Shown here: positions 1 to 6,001 of the stretch, piece after piece
How positions within the stretch are numbered: position 1 is the stretch's first letter
Layout: the number at the start of each line of letters is the position of its first letter
Program-made: the position numbers and the translations under genes
Notes under the pieces: generated by a model
What the model was told of the DNA's origin: nothing
What the model saw: only the letters and a program-made list of their open reading frames with translations
Databases searched by the model: none
Assembly: GCA_023261915.1 (NCBI GenBank)
Contig: JALRFT010000164.1
Span: forward strand, 1-7,231
Direction of reading: 5' to 3'
DNA length: 7,231 nucleotides
Origin: Acidimicrobiales bacterium
GTDB lineage: Bacteria; Actinomycetota; Acidimicrobiia; Acidimicrobiales; Acidimicrobilacustridaceae

Positions 1-206
1 ATGCCACTGCGGTGTTGCGTGACGCCGGGGTACCGCCGGTGGTGCGTGACACCGAAGCGGAACGGCAGTTCCCCGACGACGACTACGACCTCACCCCGGC
101 GAGCTTCGCCGATCTCGACCCGGCACTCGCCGAGGTCGGCATTGCGTGGGGTGCAGCCAAGGCGCACGTGGTGTTGCAACGCCGACGACGGGAGGGACGG
201 CGATGA
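1..206 (+). CDS. C-terminal end of an unrecognised protein (5' truncated by window edge)
   Basis: This reading frame is open from the left edge (first full codon at 3) to a TGA at 204-206, so only about the last 67 residues are visible. The tail has an acidic FPDDDYDLTP stretch, then ASFADLDPALAEVGIAWGAA, and ends in a basic RRRREGRR. I do not recognise the family and assign no function. The frame is preferred over the overlapping frames here because its stop forms an ATGA overlap with the next gene, and that gene has a good ribosome binding site inside this coding end. The two are therefore probably co-transcribed and translationally coupled. An internal GTG at 12 could be read as a start, but the frame continues upstream of it, so a truncated longer gene is more likely. 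Confidence 0.6.
   Translation, partial: ATAVLRDAGVPPVVRDTEAERQFPDDDYDLTPASFADLDPALAEVGIAWGAAKAHVVLQRRRREGRR
190..196 (+). promoter_or_regulatory. Strong Shine-Dalgarno for the receiver-like gene
   Basis: GGGAGGG lies 6 nt before the ATG at 203. It is the only clear Shine-Dalgarno I see ahead of a gene in this window, and it belongs to an internal operon gene. It decides this start over the upstream in-frame codons. Confidence 0.7.
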
Positions 207-520
207 TGGCTGTCGTGGGATACGTCCCCGACCTGATGGACCGGTCCCGCATCACCGGCGTGGCGAGTGGGTCCGTGAGGTTCGCCTCGACCCCCGCCGA
301 CCTCGTTGATCTGGCGGCGGGAGCGGATCTCGTGGTGGTGGACCTGACCCGCCCCGGGGTGGTCGAGGTGCTCGCCGACGTGTCCGCCCAAGGCGTGCGC
401 ACGATTGGTTTCGGTGCCCACGTCGATACCGACACCCTCGACGCCGCTCGGGCGGCGGGGTGTGATCAGGTCATGGCCCGCTCGGCGTTCTTCAGCCAGT
501 TGCGGGCGCTCGTGAACTGA
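203..520 (+). CDS. CheY-like (pseudo-)receiver domain protein, 105 aa
   Basis: This is a stand-alone single-domain protein with an alternating beta-alpha pattern. VVGYVPD is the first strand, ADLVVVDLTRPG (about 41-52) is the third strand ending at Asp47, and VRTIGFGAHVD (about 65-75) is the fourth. AAGCDQVMARSAFF (about 84-97) lies where receiver domains carry the strand-5 lysine, here apparently replaced by Arg93. Asp47 sits where a phospho-acceptor would be, but the acidic pair normally at the end of strand 1 is not clear and the lysine is missing. A degenerate, possibly non-phosphorylated receiver is my inference from fold pattern alone. The ATG at 203 is chosen because GGGAGGG at 190-196 lies 6 nt upstream and the start overlaps the preceding stop as ATGA. 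No DNA-binding domain, signal peptide or membrane segment is present. It ends 3 nt from the convergent cysteine-rich gene. Confidence 0.7.
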   Translation: MMAVVGYVPDLMDRSRITGVASGSVRFASTPADLVDLAAGADLVVVDLTRPGVVEVLADVSAQGVRTIGFGAHVDTDTLDAARAAGCDQVMARSAFFSQLRALVN

Positions 521-523
521 CCC

Positions 524-769
524 TCAGCGGTCCGGATCCGAGGACGGGTGTTCGCCTCCGGCGAAGCCCTCTCCCCATCGGTCCCCGTCGTCGTCGCCTT
601 CGAATCGCTCCCATCCCGCATTGGACAGCGATCGAGGTTCGAAGAACAGGCAGTCGTCGGGGCAGGCGAAAGGGGCCTCCTGGGCGGACCCGAGGCGGCA
701 GCGCTGCACCAGCTCGCCCGACGAGGTCGTGCGGGTGGAGTAGTGGCGGCAATCCTTGCGAACAGCCAT
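524..769 (-). CDS. Small four-cysteine protein, possible metal-binding, 81 aa
   Basis: I do not recognise a named family. The first 46 residues look conserved in character: a basic start (MAVRKDCRHY), then Cys24, then a CPDDCLFFEPR block with Cys36 and Cys40. Cysteines at 7, 24, 36 and 40 (spacing C-x16-C-x11-C-x3-C), with His9 nearby, could bind zinc or an iron-sulfur cluster; this is inferred from spacing only. The remaining half is acidic and glycine-rich (FEGDDDGDRWGEGFAGGEHP) and looks disordered. There is no signal peptide or membrane segment. The ATG at 769 has no Shine-Dalgarno, but a CAGTGT hexamer ends 6 nt upstream, fitting a leaderless transcript. The gene converges with the receiver-like gene (3-nt gap) and diverges from glnD. 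The opposite strand also has an open frame here (548-1201), but it lacks any protein-like pattern. Confidence 0.7.
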   Translation of the reverse strand: MAVRKDCRHYSTRTTSSGELVQRCRLGSAQEAPFACPDDCLFFEPRSLSNAGWERFEGDDDGDRWGEGFAGGEHPSSDPDR

Positions 770-775
770 GGTTCA

Positions 776-781
776 ACACTG
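776..781 (-). promoter_or_regulatory. Possible -10 element CAGTGT, leaderless geometry
   Basis: Read on the minus strand, CAGTGT is followed by TGAACC and then the ATG at 769. The A and T fall at -11 and -7 if transcription starts at the A of the ATG. No convincing -35 element was found. The match is to xANNNT only, so alone it is weak; its weight comes from the same spacing at other lead genes here. Confidence 0.35.
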
Positions 782-918
782 ACACGGGGCCACCGGGCCT
801 GTCGATCTGCCAGGTGGTCCAGCCTCTTCCTGCCTTTCGTTCGGCACCCCTCGACCCGGGCCGCCGGGGAGGGTGCCTCGGGCCTCGAGGTGGCAGCACC
901 GGCGCCCGATCAGGGGTC

Positions 919-3294
919 ATGGACGCGCAATGGCCGGGACACACTCCCGAAACACAGCGACGGCAGGCTGCTGGCGTGGCTCCTGCAGCAGATCGCAACT
1001 CGGTGCTCGGCACCCCGACATTGCGCGGCTCGGCGCTGTGTCTGGCGCTCAGTGACTGCACCGATGCGTGGCTGGCCGAACTGTTCGAACGGGCTGTGTC
1101 CCAGCCCGGTGTGGACCCCTCGTCGTTCGCCCTCGCCGCCGTCGGGGGATACGGCCGACGTGAGTTGTCCCCGCAGAGCGACATCGACGTCATGTTGTTG
1201 ACCTCTCCCCGGGCTGACGCCAGCGGGGTGGCTGAGGCGTTGTGGTATCCGGTGTGGGACGAGGGTCTCAAGCTCGGCCATGCCGTGCGCACCGTCGCCG
1301 ACGCCATCGATCTCGCCCGTGGGGACCTCGACACGGCCACGTCGTTGCTGTCGTTGCGACACATCGCCGGGGAGCTCGCCCTGACCGAAGAGCTGGCGGA
1401 GCGTTCCGACGGCCAGTGGCGCAAGGACGCCCGCCGGTGGTTGGCCGAGTTGAGTCGGACGGTGCGGGAGCGCCACGGACGGGCCGGGGATACGGCGTTC
1501 CTGTTGGAACCCGATCTCAAGGACGGTCGCGGCGGGCTGCGTGACGTCCATGCCGTGCACTGGGCCCAGGCCGCCCAGGCCGTCATGCTCGCCGGTGACG
1601 ACGAGGCGTTCACCGATGCCTACGCCGTGTTGCTCGACGCCCGGGTGGAACTGCATCGGCGAACCGGTCGTCGCGGGGACGTGCTCGTGCTCCAGGAACA
1701 AGACGGTGTGGCAGAGTCGCTCGGCTATCCCGACGCCGACGCCTTCATGGGCAAACTCGCAGCAGCGGCCCGCACCATTGCGTGGCGCAGCGACGAGGTG
1801 TGGGAACGCGTCGACGCTGTGGGCCGCAGCCGTTCGGGTCTGGCCGGGCTGTGGCGGCGGGACCGAGCCCAACAGATCAGTCCCGGGATCACCCTGCGTG
1901 ACGGGGAGGTGCACCTTGACGCCTCGGCCGTGGACGGCCCCGATCCGCTCCTGGGGTTACGGGTGGCGGTGGCGGCTGCCGAACACGGCGTCCGCATCGA
2001 TCGCGATGCGCTGCACACACTGGCGGACCGGGCCGTCCCGCTCGGCGATCCGTGGCCCGACGGCGCCCAGGAGCTTTTCGTGCGTCTGTGGCTCGCCGGT
2101 CTGCCCGCCATCGACGTGGTGGAATCACTCGACCAGGTCGGGGTGTGGAACGGGATCCTGCCCGAGTGGGATCGGGTGCGATCCAAGCCGCAGCGCAACG
2201 CCTATCACACGTTCACCGTCGATCGGCACCTGTGCCAGACGGCCGTGAACGCCTCGGCGTACGCCGACGAGGTGGAACGGCCCGACCTGTTGGTGGTGGG
2301 GGCCTTGCTCCACGACATCGGCAAGGGTTGGCCCGGGGACCACACCGAGGTCGGGATCGATCTCGTGGACGGCATGGCTCGACGCATGGGGTTCAACGAT
2401 GCCGACACTGCCGTGCTCGTGGACATGGTGCGTCACCACTTGCTGCTCCCTGACGTCGCCACCCGTCGGGACCTCGACGATGACGAGACCATGGCGTTCG
2501 TGGCCCGCTGTGCCGGTGACCTCACCACCCTGCACCTGCTCGGGGCTCTGTGTGAGGCCGACTCGCAGGCCACCGGGCCGGCGGCGTGGAACGACTGGAA
2601 GAAGGGTCTGGTGCGCGAACTGGTGCGTCGCACCGAGCATGTCCTGGCCGGTGGGGCCGCCGGTGAGATGGTCAGTGGAGCGTTCCCCACCGCCAACCAG
2701 CGGGAACTCATGGCGGCGGGCGAGACGGTGGTGCTCGTTGACGGAGACACATTGACGGTGGTCGCCCCCGACCAGGCCGGGTTGTTCGCCCGGGTGGCGG
2801 GTGTGTTGGCTCTCGCCGGTATGGACGTGCTGGCCGCCGACCTCTACTCCGATGCCGGTATGGCGCTCGAAGTGTTCCAGGTGGCACCACCGGCGGACCC
2901 GGAGCGGGCGTGGGCGACGGTGCGGCGGGACCTTGAGCCTGCCATCGCCGGACAGTTCGCCCTCGCCGCCCGACTCGCCGCCCGTGCCGCCGAACCCTTC
3001 CGGGTCCGTCGCACTTTGCCAGGGGTGGCCGAACCGGCAGTGCGGATCAACAACACGGCGTCCCGGTCGGCCACGGTGGTGGAGGTGGTGGCCAACGACC
3101 AGCTGGGTCTGCTCGCCACCATCGGTCAGACGATGGCCGAGTTGGGCCTCGATATCCGCGTCGCCAAGGTCCAGACCCTCGGACCTCAGGTGGTCGACAC
3201 GTTCTATGTCGTTGACGCCACGGGGGCCAAGGTCACCGATGAGCGGCACCTGACCGAGATCAATCGGGCCCTGGGTCACGCCATCGGGTTGTGA
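919..3294 (+). CDS. glnD: Bifunctional PII uridylyltransferase / uridylyl-removing enzyme GlnD
   Basis: GlnD is the nitrogen sensor. It adds UMP to the PII signal protein when glutamine is low and removes it when glutamine is high, so controlling glutamine synthetase and ammonium uptake. Domains from the ATG at 919 (791 aa) are as follows. The nucleotidyltransferase domain has GGYGRRELSPQSDIDV at 76-91, with Asp88 and Asp90 as catalytic metal ligands. A GlnD-linker region with EPDLKDGRGGLRDVHAVHW follows. The HD phosphohydrolase domain has YHTFTVDRH (His437), LLHDIGKG (His465-Asp466) and VRHHLLLPDVATRRDL (about 504-520). Two C-terminal glutamine-sensing ACT domains lie at about 612-690 and 719-791. 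All parts look intact, and the length is close to other actinobacterial GlnD. The start is uncertain: GTG 814 gives a low-complexity leader, ATG 919 has AGGGG only 2 nt upstream, and GTG 976 has a CAGGCT hexamer 6 nt upstream and leaves a typical short N terminus. No amtB or PII gene is visible in the window. Confidence 0.95.
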   Translation: MDAQWPGHTPETQRRQAAGVAPAADRNSVLGTPTLRGSALCLALSDCTDAWLAELFERAVSQPGVDPSSFALAAVGGYGRRELSPQSDIDVMLLTSPRADASGVAEALWYPVWDEGLKLGHAVRTVADAIDLARGDLDTATSLLSLRHIAGELALTEELAERSDGQWRKDARRWLAELSRTVRERHGRAGDTAFLLEPDLKDGRGGLRDVHAVHWAQAAQAVMLAGDDEAFTDAYAVLLDARVELHRRTGRRGDVLVLQEQDGVAESLGYPDADAFMGKLAAAARTIAWRSDEVWERVDAVGRSRSGLAGLWRRDRAQQISPGITLRDGEVHLDASAVDGPDPLLGLRVAVAAAEHGVRIDRDALHTLADRAVPLGDPWPDGAQELFVRLWLAGLPAIDVVESLDQVGVWNGILPEWDRVRSKPQRNAYHTFTVDRHLCQTAVNASAYADEVERPDLLVVGALLHDIGKGWPGDHTEVGIDLVDGMARRMGFNDADTAVLVDMVRHHLLLPDVATRRDLDDDETMAFVARCAGDLTTLHLLGALCEADSQATGPAAWNDWKKGLVRELVRRTEHVLAGGAAGEMVSGAFPTANQRELMAAGETVVLVDGDTLTVVAPDQAGLFARVAGVLALAGMDVLAADLYSDAGMALEVFQVAPPADPERAWATVRRDLEPAIAGQFALAARLAARAAEPFRVRRTLPGVAEPAVRINNTASRSATVVEVVANDQLGLLATIGQTMAELGLDIRVAKVQTLGPQVVDTFYVVDATGAKVTDERHLTEINRALGHAIGL
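964..969 (+). promoter_or_regulatory. Possible -10 element for an alternative glnD start (GTG 976)
   Basis: CAGGCT ends 6 nt before the in-frame GTG at 976, with A at -11 and T at -7 if that G is the transcription start. This mirrors other lead genes in the window and would shorten GlnD by 19 residues relative to ATG 919. Codons between 919 and about 1000 have fewer G/C third positions than the rest of the gene, which fits a later start but does not prove it. Confidence 0.25.
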
Positions 3295-3302
3295 GCGACG
3301 CT

Positions 3303-3312
3303 GCGGGCCCGC
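3303..3312 (+). terminator. Short GC palindrome after glnD, weak terminator candidate
   Basis: GCGGGCCCGC is a perfect 10-bp palindrome 9 nt after the glnD stop, flanked by ACGC on the left and GCGT on the right, which could extend a hairpin imperfectly. There is no T tract. It may end glnD transcription before the NUDIX promoter, but such short GC palindromes are common at this base composition. Confidence 0.25.
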
Positions 3313-3319
3313 CCTGCGT

Positions 3320-3325
3320 TACCGT
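3320..3325 (+). promoter_or_regulatory. -10 element TACCGT of the NUDIX gene, leaderless geometry
   Basis: TACCGT matches TANNNT and is followed by 6 nt and then the GTG at 3332, so transcription would start on the start codon itself. No Shine-Dalgarno is present before this GTG. The site lies in the 37-nt gap after glnD and would give the NUDIX gene its own promoter rather than read-through from glnD. Confidence 0.45.
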
Positions 3326-3331
3326 CTCGGT

Positions 3332-4039
3332 GTGAGCCATCAGGAGTTTCCGAAGGGAACCGGCGGTCCGCCCAGTGAGGCAGACCTGCTGCGTTGGAGC
3401 GAGGCGCTGGCCGGCATCGCCCGCACCGGCCTCGGTTTCACCGAGAGTCCCTACGAACGGGAACGGTTCGAGGAGATCCTGGCGGTGGCCGCCGACATCC
3501 GTCACGCTGCCGATGCCCGTTACGACACCACCGCCCTGGTGGAGGAGTGGATGCGCACCGTCGGTGAGGGGGTGGCCGGATACCAGACCCCCAAGGTGGC
3601 CGTTGGGGCGGTCGTGGGTAACGACGACGGGGAGATCCTGCTCATCAAGCGCATGGATTCGGGCATCTGGCTGTACCCCACGGGTTGGGCTGACGTGGGG
3701 TACTCGGCCTCTGAGGTGGCGGTGAAGGAAGTGCAGGAGGAGACGGGGATCGAGTGCGAAGTGGTGCAGTTGCTCGCCGTGCTCGACGGCCTGCGCATGG
3801 GCTTCACGCGGATTCCGCTGTACTCACTCGTGTTCCACTGCCGGGCCGTGGGGGGTGAGGTGAATCCGCACCCCATGGAGTGTGCCGACGCCGGTTGGTT
3901 CGCCCGTGACGCCCTGCCGTCCCCGCTGGCGTCGTTCGATCAGTGGGGGGAGTTGGCGTTCGCCGCCATTGACGGTGAAGCGGTCTCGGTGCGTTACGAC
4001 CTGCCCCGCCCGACACCGTGGCGCATCGCCGACGTCTGA
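3332..4039 (+). CDS. NUDIX hydrolase with N-terminal helical domain, 235 aa
   Basis: This is a probable nucleoside-diphosphate-linked pyrophosphatase, cytoplasmic and metal-dependent. Residues 15-75 match the helical N-terminal domain of a NUDIX subgroup (DLLRWSEALAGIARTGLGFT, then YERERFEEIL). Residues 88-215 form the NUDIX fold with KVAVGAVV, ILLIKR and WLYPTGWADVG. The NUDIX box runs from Gly118 to Ile140 with the correct spacing (G-x5-Y-x7-KEVQEETGI). The catalytic Glu133, Glu136 and Glu137 are present, but the first box Glu is Tyr124 and the usual Arg is Lys132. The subgroup is often annotated as ADP-ribose pyrophosphatase, but the sequence does not fix the substrate. The GTG at 3332 is chosen for its N-terminal fit and the -10-like site just upstream. 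It follows glnD by 37 nt and converges with the PAC2 gene with 4 nt between stops. Confidence 0.88.
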   Translation: MSHQEFPKGTGGPPSEADLLRWSEALAGIARTGLGFTESPYERERFEEILAVAADIRHAADARYDTTALVEEWMRTVGEGVAGYQTPKVAVGAVVGNDDGEILLIKRMDSGIWLYPTGWADVGYSASEVAVKEVQEETGIECEVVQLLAVLDGLRMGFTRIPLYSLVFHCRAVGGEVNPHPMECADAGWFARDALPSPLASFDQWGELAFAAIDGEAVSVRYDLPRPTPWRIADV

Positions 4040-4055
4040 ACCACTAGCGCTGGTT
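4039..4055. terminator. Small inverted repeat spanning the two convergent stops
   Basis: AACCA (4039-4043) and TGGTT (4051-4055) form a 5-bp stem with a 7-nt loop exactly across the convergent stop codons of the NUDIX and PAC2 genes. It may act as a minimal bidirectional terminator, but the stem is short and there is no T tract. Confidence 0.25.
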
Positions 4056-4898
4056 GCGCAGGAAGCGCTCCACTTCGGCGATGAGTTCGGCACCTGAGGT
4101 CTCGTCGAGTTCGTGTTCGTCGTAGGCGGCCTCGAGTTGGGTCACCCAGTCGGCCGAGTCCTCGTCGTCGGACAGCACCTCGTCGATGCGGTTCTCGTAT
4201 TCACCGGCGGCCACCGACAGGGCATCGGCGGGCAGGTCCACGTCGAGGAGTCGCCCGAGTCGGGCCACAAGCGCCAGTGCCGCCTTGGGCGACGGCGTGT
4301 TGGGGATGTAGGTCGGTACTGCGGCCCACAGTGACGCCGAGGGGATGCCGGTGGCCCGGAAGGCGTCGTGGAGAACGCCGACGATGCCGGTCGGACCTTC
4401 GTAGGACGACGGAGTCAACGACAACGAGTCGGCAAGAGCGGGGTCATAGGCGGTGCCATACACCGGAGTGGGTCGGGTGTGGGGCACCTCGGCGAGCAGT
4501 GCGCCGAGTACCACGACCATGCGGACGTCGAGGTCGGTGGCCAGCGTGGTGATCTGTTCGCAGAACGTTCGCCACCGCAACTGCGGCTCGATACCCAACA
4601 AGGTGATGACCTCGAGGTCGTCAGAGATCCGGGCGTGGGACAACTGGTTCTGGGGCCAGTCGATCTGCCGCTGACCGTGCTCGTCGAAGTGCACGGTGGG
4701 CCGGACCTCGGAGAAGTCGTAGAACTCTTCGGGGTCGATCTCACAGAATGGTTCGGCCGCCCACAGGTCCTCGGCGTGGGCCACGGCCGTGCTGGCTGCA
4801 GATCCGGCGTCGTTCCACCCTTCGAAGGCAACGATCAGCACCGGCCGGGTGGTGGAGGGCCGGTGATACCAGCGGAGATGGGGGGCGTCGGAACTCAC
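4044..4898 (-). CDS. PAC2 family protein (proteasome assembly chaperone 2-like), 284 aa
   Basis: This belongs to the bacterial PAC2 family, related in fold to the eukaryotic proteasome assembly chaperone; its bacterial role is not settled. Recognisable blocks are VLIVAFEGWNDAGSAAST (20-37), DLEVITLLGIEPQLRW (94-109), VVVLGALLAEVPHTRPTPVYGTA (128-150), YEGPTGIVGVLHDAF (166-180), GIPSASLWAAVPTYI (184-198) and PSPKAALALVARL (202-214). The C-terminal 50 residues are acidic and probably helical (VLSDDEDSADWVTQLEAAYD, ending in VERFLRNQR), as in actinobacterial members. There is no signal peptide. I start at the GTG at 4898 because conserved-looking sequence begins soon after it, and TACGGT sits 6 nt upstream. 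The 45-codon extension to 5033 would run through the divergent arsC promoter and into the arsC coding region, and is unlikely. The gene diverges from arsC over 73 nt. Confidence 0.88.
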   Translation of the reverse strand: MSSDAPHLRWYHRPSTTRPVLIVAFEGWNDAGSAASTAVAHAEDLWAAEPFCEIDPEEFYDFSEVRPTVHFDEHGQRQIDWPQNQLSHARISDDLEVITLLGIEPQLRWRTFCEQITTLATDLDVRMVVVLGALLAEVPHTRPTPVYGTAYDPALADSLSLTPSSYEGPTGIVGVLHDAFRATGIPSASLWAAVPTYIPNTPSPKAALALVARLGRLLDVDLPADALSVAAGEYENRIDEVLSDDEDSADWVTQLEAAYDEHELDETSGAELIAEVERFLRNQR

Positions 4899-4904
4899 GT
4901 GGTC

Positions 4905-4910
4905 ACCGTA
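4905..4910 (-). promoter_or_regulatory. -10 element TACGGT of the PAC2 gene, leaderless geometry
   Basis: On the minus strand TACGGT is followed by GACCAC and then the GTG at 4898. This is a TANNNT match ending 6 nt before the start codon, with no Shine-Dalgarno. It argues for the short start over upstream in-frame codons. A -35 is unclear; GTGACC about 17 nt further up is a poor match. Confidence 0.45.
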
Positions 4911-4959
4911 TCGCCCGGCCCGGGGGAGGTCACAGGCGGATTCGGGGGGTCGGTTGTGC

Positions 4960-4965
4960 CAACAT
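4960..4965 (+). promoter_or_regulatory. Possible -10 element CAACAT of arsC, leaderless geometry
   Basis: CAACAT ends 6 nt before the ATG at 4972, with A at -11 and T at -7 relative to that A. The first base is C rather than T and no -35 is evident, so this is weak on its own. It shares the 73-nt divergent spacer with the PAC2 promoter. Confidence 0.35.
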
Positions 4966-4971
4966 CGGGGC

Positions 4972-5328
4972 ATGGCGCTCACGATCTTCCACAATCCTTC
5001 GTGCGGCACGTCCCGCAAGGTGCTCGAGGCCATTGAGGCCCGAGGCCTCGACGCCGAGGTGGTGCTTTATCTCAAGGATCCGCCGTCGGCCGCCACGCTC
5101 GAGTCACTGGTCAAGCGCCTCGACGGACCGGTCGCCGACCTCGTTCGCAAAGACCCGTTCTTCAAGGAACTCGGGCTCAATGCCGACGACTACACCAAGG
5201 CCTCAGCAGTGGTGAACCTGCTCGTCGCCTACCCGCGTCTCATGCAGCGCCCGTTGCTCGATGACGGCAAGCGGGTGGTTATCGCCCGGCCGCCGGCAGC
5301 CGCCGAAGCGTTCCTGGACTCATTGTGA
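4972..5328 (+). CDS. arsC: ArsC/YfgD-family thioredoxin-fold reductase (putative arsenate reductase), 118 aa
   Basis: This is a glutaredoxin-linked type arsenate reductase family member, which would reduce arsenate to arsenite through a single catalytic cysteine. The N terminus TIFHNPSCGTSR puts Cys11 in the ArsC active-site loop. Arg59, Arg93 (MQRPLL) and Arg106 (IARPP) align with the arginine triad Arg60, Arg94 and Arg107 of plasmid R773 ArsC. The length fits the shorter family members. The C-terminal half also resembles YfgD-like relatives of less certain role, so the arsenate function is likely but not proven; no ars transporter or ArsR gene is nearby. ATG 4972 is preferred to a TTG at 4954, because the fold starts at residue 3 and the added residues would cover the -10-like site. 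The stop overlaps the GNAT start. Confidence 0.85.
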   Translation: MALTIFHNPSCGTSRKVLEAIEARGLDAEVVLYLKDPPSAATLESLVKRLDGPVADLVRKDPFFKELGLNADDYTKASAVVNLLVAYPRLMQRPLLDDGKRVVIARPPAAAEAFLDSL

Positions 5329-5792
5329 CTGCGGCCGGGGCCAGCGAGGCCGTGTTCGTGGAAGAGGTCACGGAGTGCACCGATGAACTCGTAGCGGCGT
5401 TTTCCCGGCTCATCCCTCAGCTGTCGTCCTCGTCCCCGCCACCCGGGCCCGATGAACTGGCGGCGATGGTTCGCTCGGAGGCGTCGACGGTGCTCGTCGC
5501 TCGGGATTGTGGGCCCGACGGCGCGATTATCGGATCGCTCACCCTCGCCGTGTTCCGCATTCCTACCGGCGTGCGGGCGTGGATTGAGGATGTCGTCGTA
5601 GACGAGTCGGCACGCGGCCGCGGGGTCGGGGAGGCGTTGAGCCAGGTGGCGCTGGATCGGGCACGCGCCGCGGGTGCGCGCACTGTCGAGCTGACGTCGC
5701 GGCCGTCACGGGAGGCGGCGAACCGGCTGTATCTTCGCCTCGGTTTCGAGGTGCGTGACACGAACGTCTATCGGTTGAAGATCGAATCCTGA
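5325..5792 (+). CDS. GNAT family N-acetyltransferase, 155 aa
   Basis: This would transfer an acetyl group from acetyl-CoA to an unknown amine substrate. After a variable N-terminal third with a proline/serine-rich loop (SSSSPPPGPDE, 34-44), the GNAT core is clear. STVLVARD and GAIIGSLTLAVF form strands, IEDVVVDESARGRGVGEAL holds the acetyl-CoA pyrophosphate-binding loop (Arg97-Gly98-Arg99-Gly100-Val101-Gly102), and NRLYLRLGFEVRDTNVYRL is the typical C-terminal motif B. The GTG at 5325 overlaps the arsC stop as GTGA with no Shine-Dalgarno, so translation is probably coupled to arsC. Substrate cannot be inferred. A start further inside is possible, but the N-terminal VFVEEVTECTDELVAAFSRL fits a GNAT first strand and helix. 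Confidence 0.88.
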   Translation: MTAAGASEAVFVEEVTECTDELVAAFSRLIPQLSSSSPPPGPDELAAMVRSEASTVLVARDCGPDGAIIGSLTLAVFRIPTGVRAWIEDVVVDESARGRGVGEALSQVALDRARAAGARTVELTSRPSREAANRLYLRLGFEVRDTNVYRLKIES

Positions 5793-5806
5793 TCGGTCCG
5801 CGCTGG

Positions 5807-5826
5807 CTCAGCGAGGCCTCGCTGAG
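5807..5826 (+). terminator. Perfect 20-bp palindrome, probable terminator of the arsC-GNAT pair
   Basis: CTCAGCGAGG is followed directly by its exact reverse complement CCTCGCTGAG, 14 nt after the GNAT stop. As RNA it forms an 8-bp GC-rich stem with a 4-nt loop. No T tract follows, which is common for terminators in high-GC Gram-positives. Because the symmetry is perfect and gapless, a dimeric protein binding site or a recombination site is also possible. Confidence 0.5.
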
Positions 5827-5973
5827 GATCCATGGGATCGGTTGACCGCGAGATCGTTCCCTCGCTCACCGAATGGACGACCGTCGGAAGTTGTCCTCCT
5901 ACCCGCCCGGTGCATCGAGGGCGGTGGGAACCGGCCGTCGCTCGAAGTGATTCCAGGCGAGCCGTGGGGCACG
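5827..5973. other. Intergenic stretch, no gene seen
   Basis: Between the palindrome and the antitoxin promoter I find no supported gene, RNA or repeat. The frame of the antitoxin is open upstream to an ATG at 5832, but this extension has no protein-like pattern and would run through the antitoxin promoter. Confidence 0.4.
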
Positions 5974-6001
5974 TTGTATCCACTCTCGATCTGACTATGA
6001 T
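5974..6001 (+). promoter_or_regulatory. Promoter of the phd-relE module (TTGTAT-16-TATGAT)
   Basis: TTGTAT at 5974-5979 and TATGAT at 5996-6001 are separated by 16 nt, the best sigma-70-type promoter match in the window. The -10 ends 7 nt before the ATG at 6009, so the transcript would start on or next to that codon. The -10 contains the upstream ATG at 5997, which therefore cannot be the start if this promoter is used. Confidence 0.55.

Noticed and set aside
1..309. Open frame in the first plus frame at the left edge
   Set aside because: Arg/Thr/Pro-rich translation typical of an off-frame reading; the frame ending at 206 is coupled to the next gene.
492..1914. Overlapping long minus-strand open frames opposite the glnD 5' half
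   Set aside because: They are low-complexity, Arg/Ser/Pro- or Gln/Gly/His-rich translations opposing a conserved nucleotidyltransferase domain; one also runs through the small cysteine gene in another frame.
2125..3279. Long open frame (384 codons) on the minus strand opposite glnD
   Set aside because: It is a shadow of glnD third-position GC bias; the composition is His/Gly/Arg-rich with no recognisable motif, while the plus strand encodes intact HD and ACT domains.
4899..5033. N-terminal extension of the PAC2 protein
   Set aside because: It would run through the divergent promoter region and into arsC coding sequence, and shows no conserved pattern.
4368..5036. Plus-strand frame of 222 codons opposite the PAC2 gene
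   Set aside because: It is Gly/Val/His-rich shadow sequence and overlaps both a clear PAC2 protein and the arsC start.
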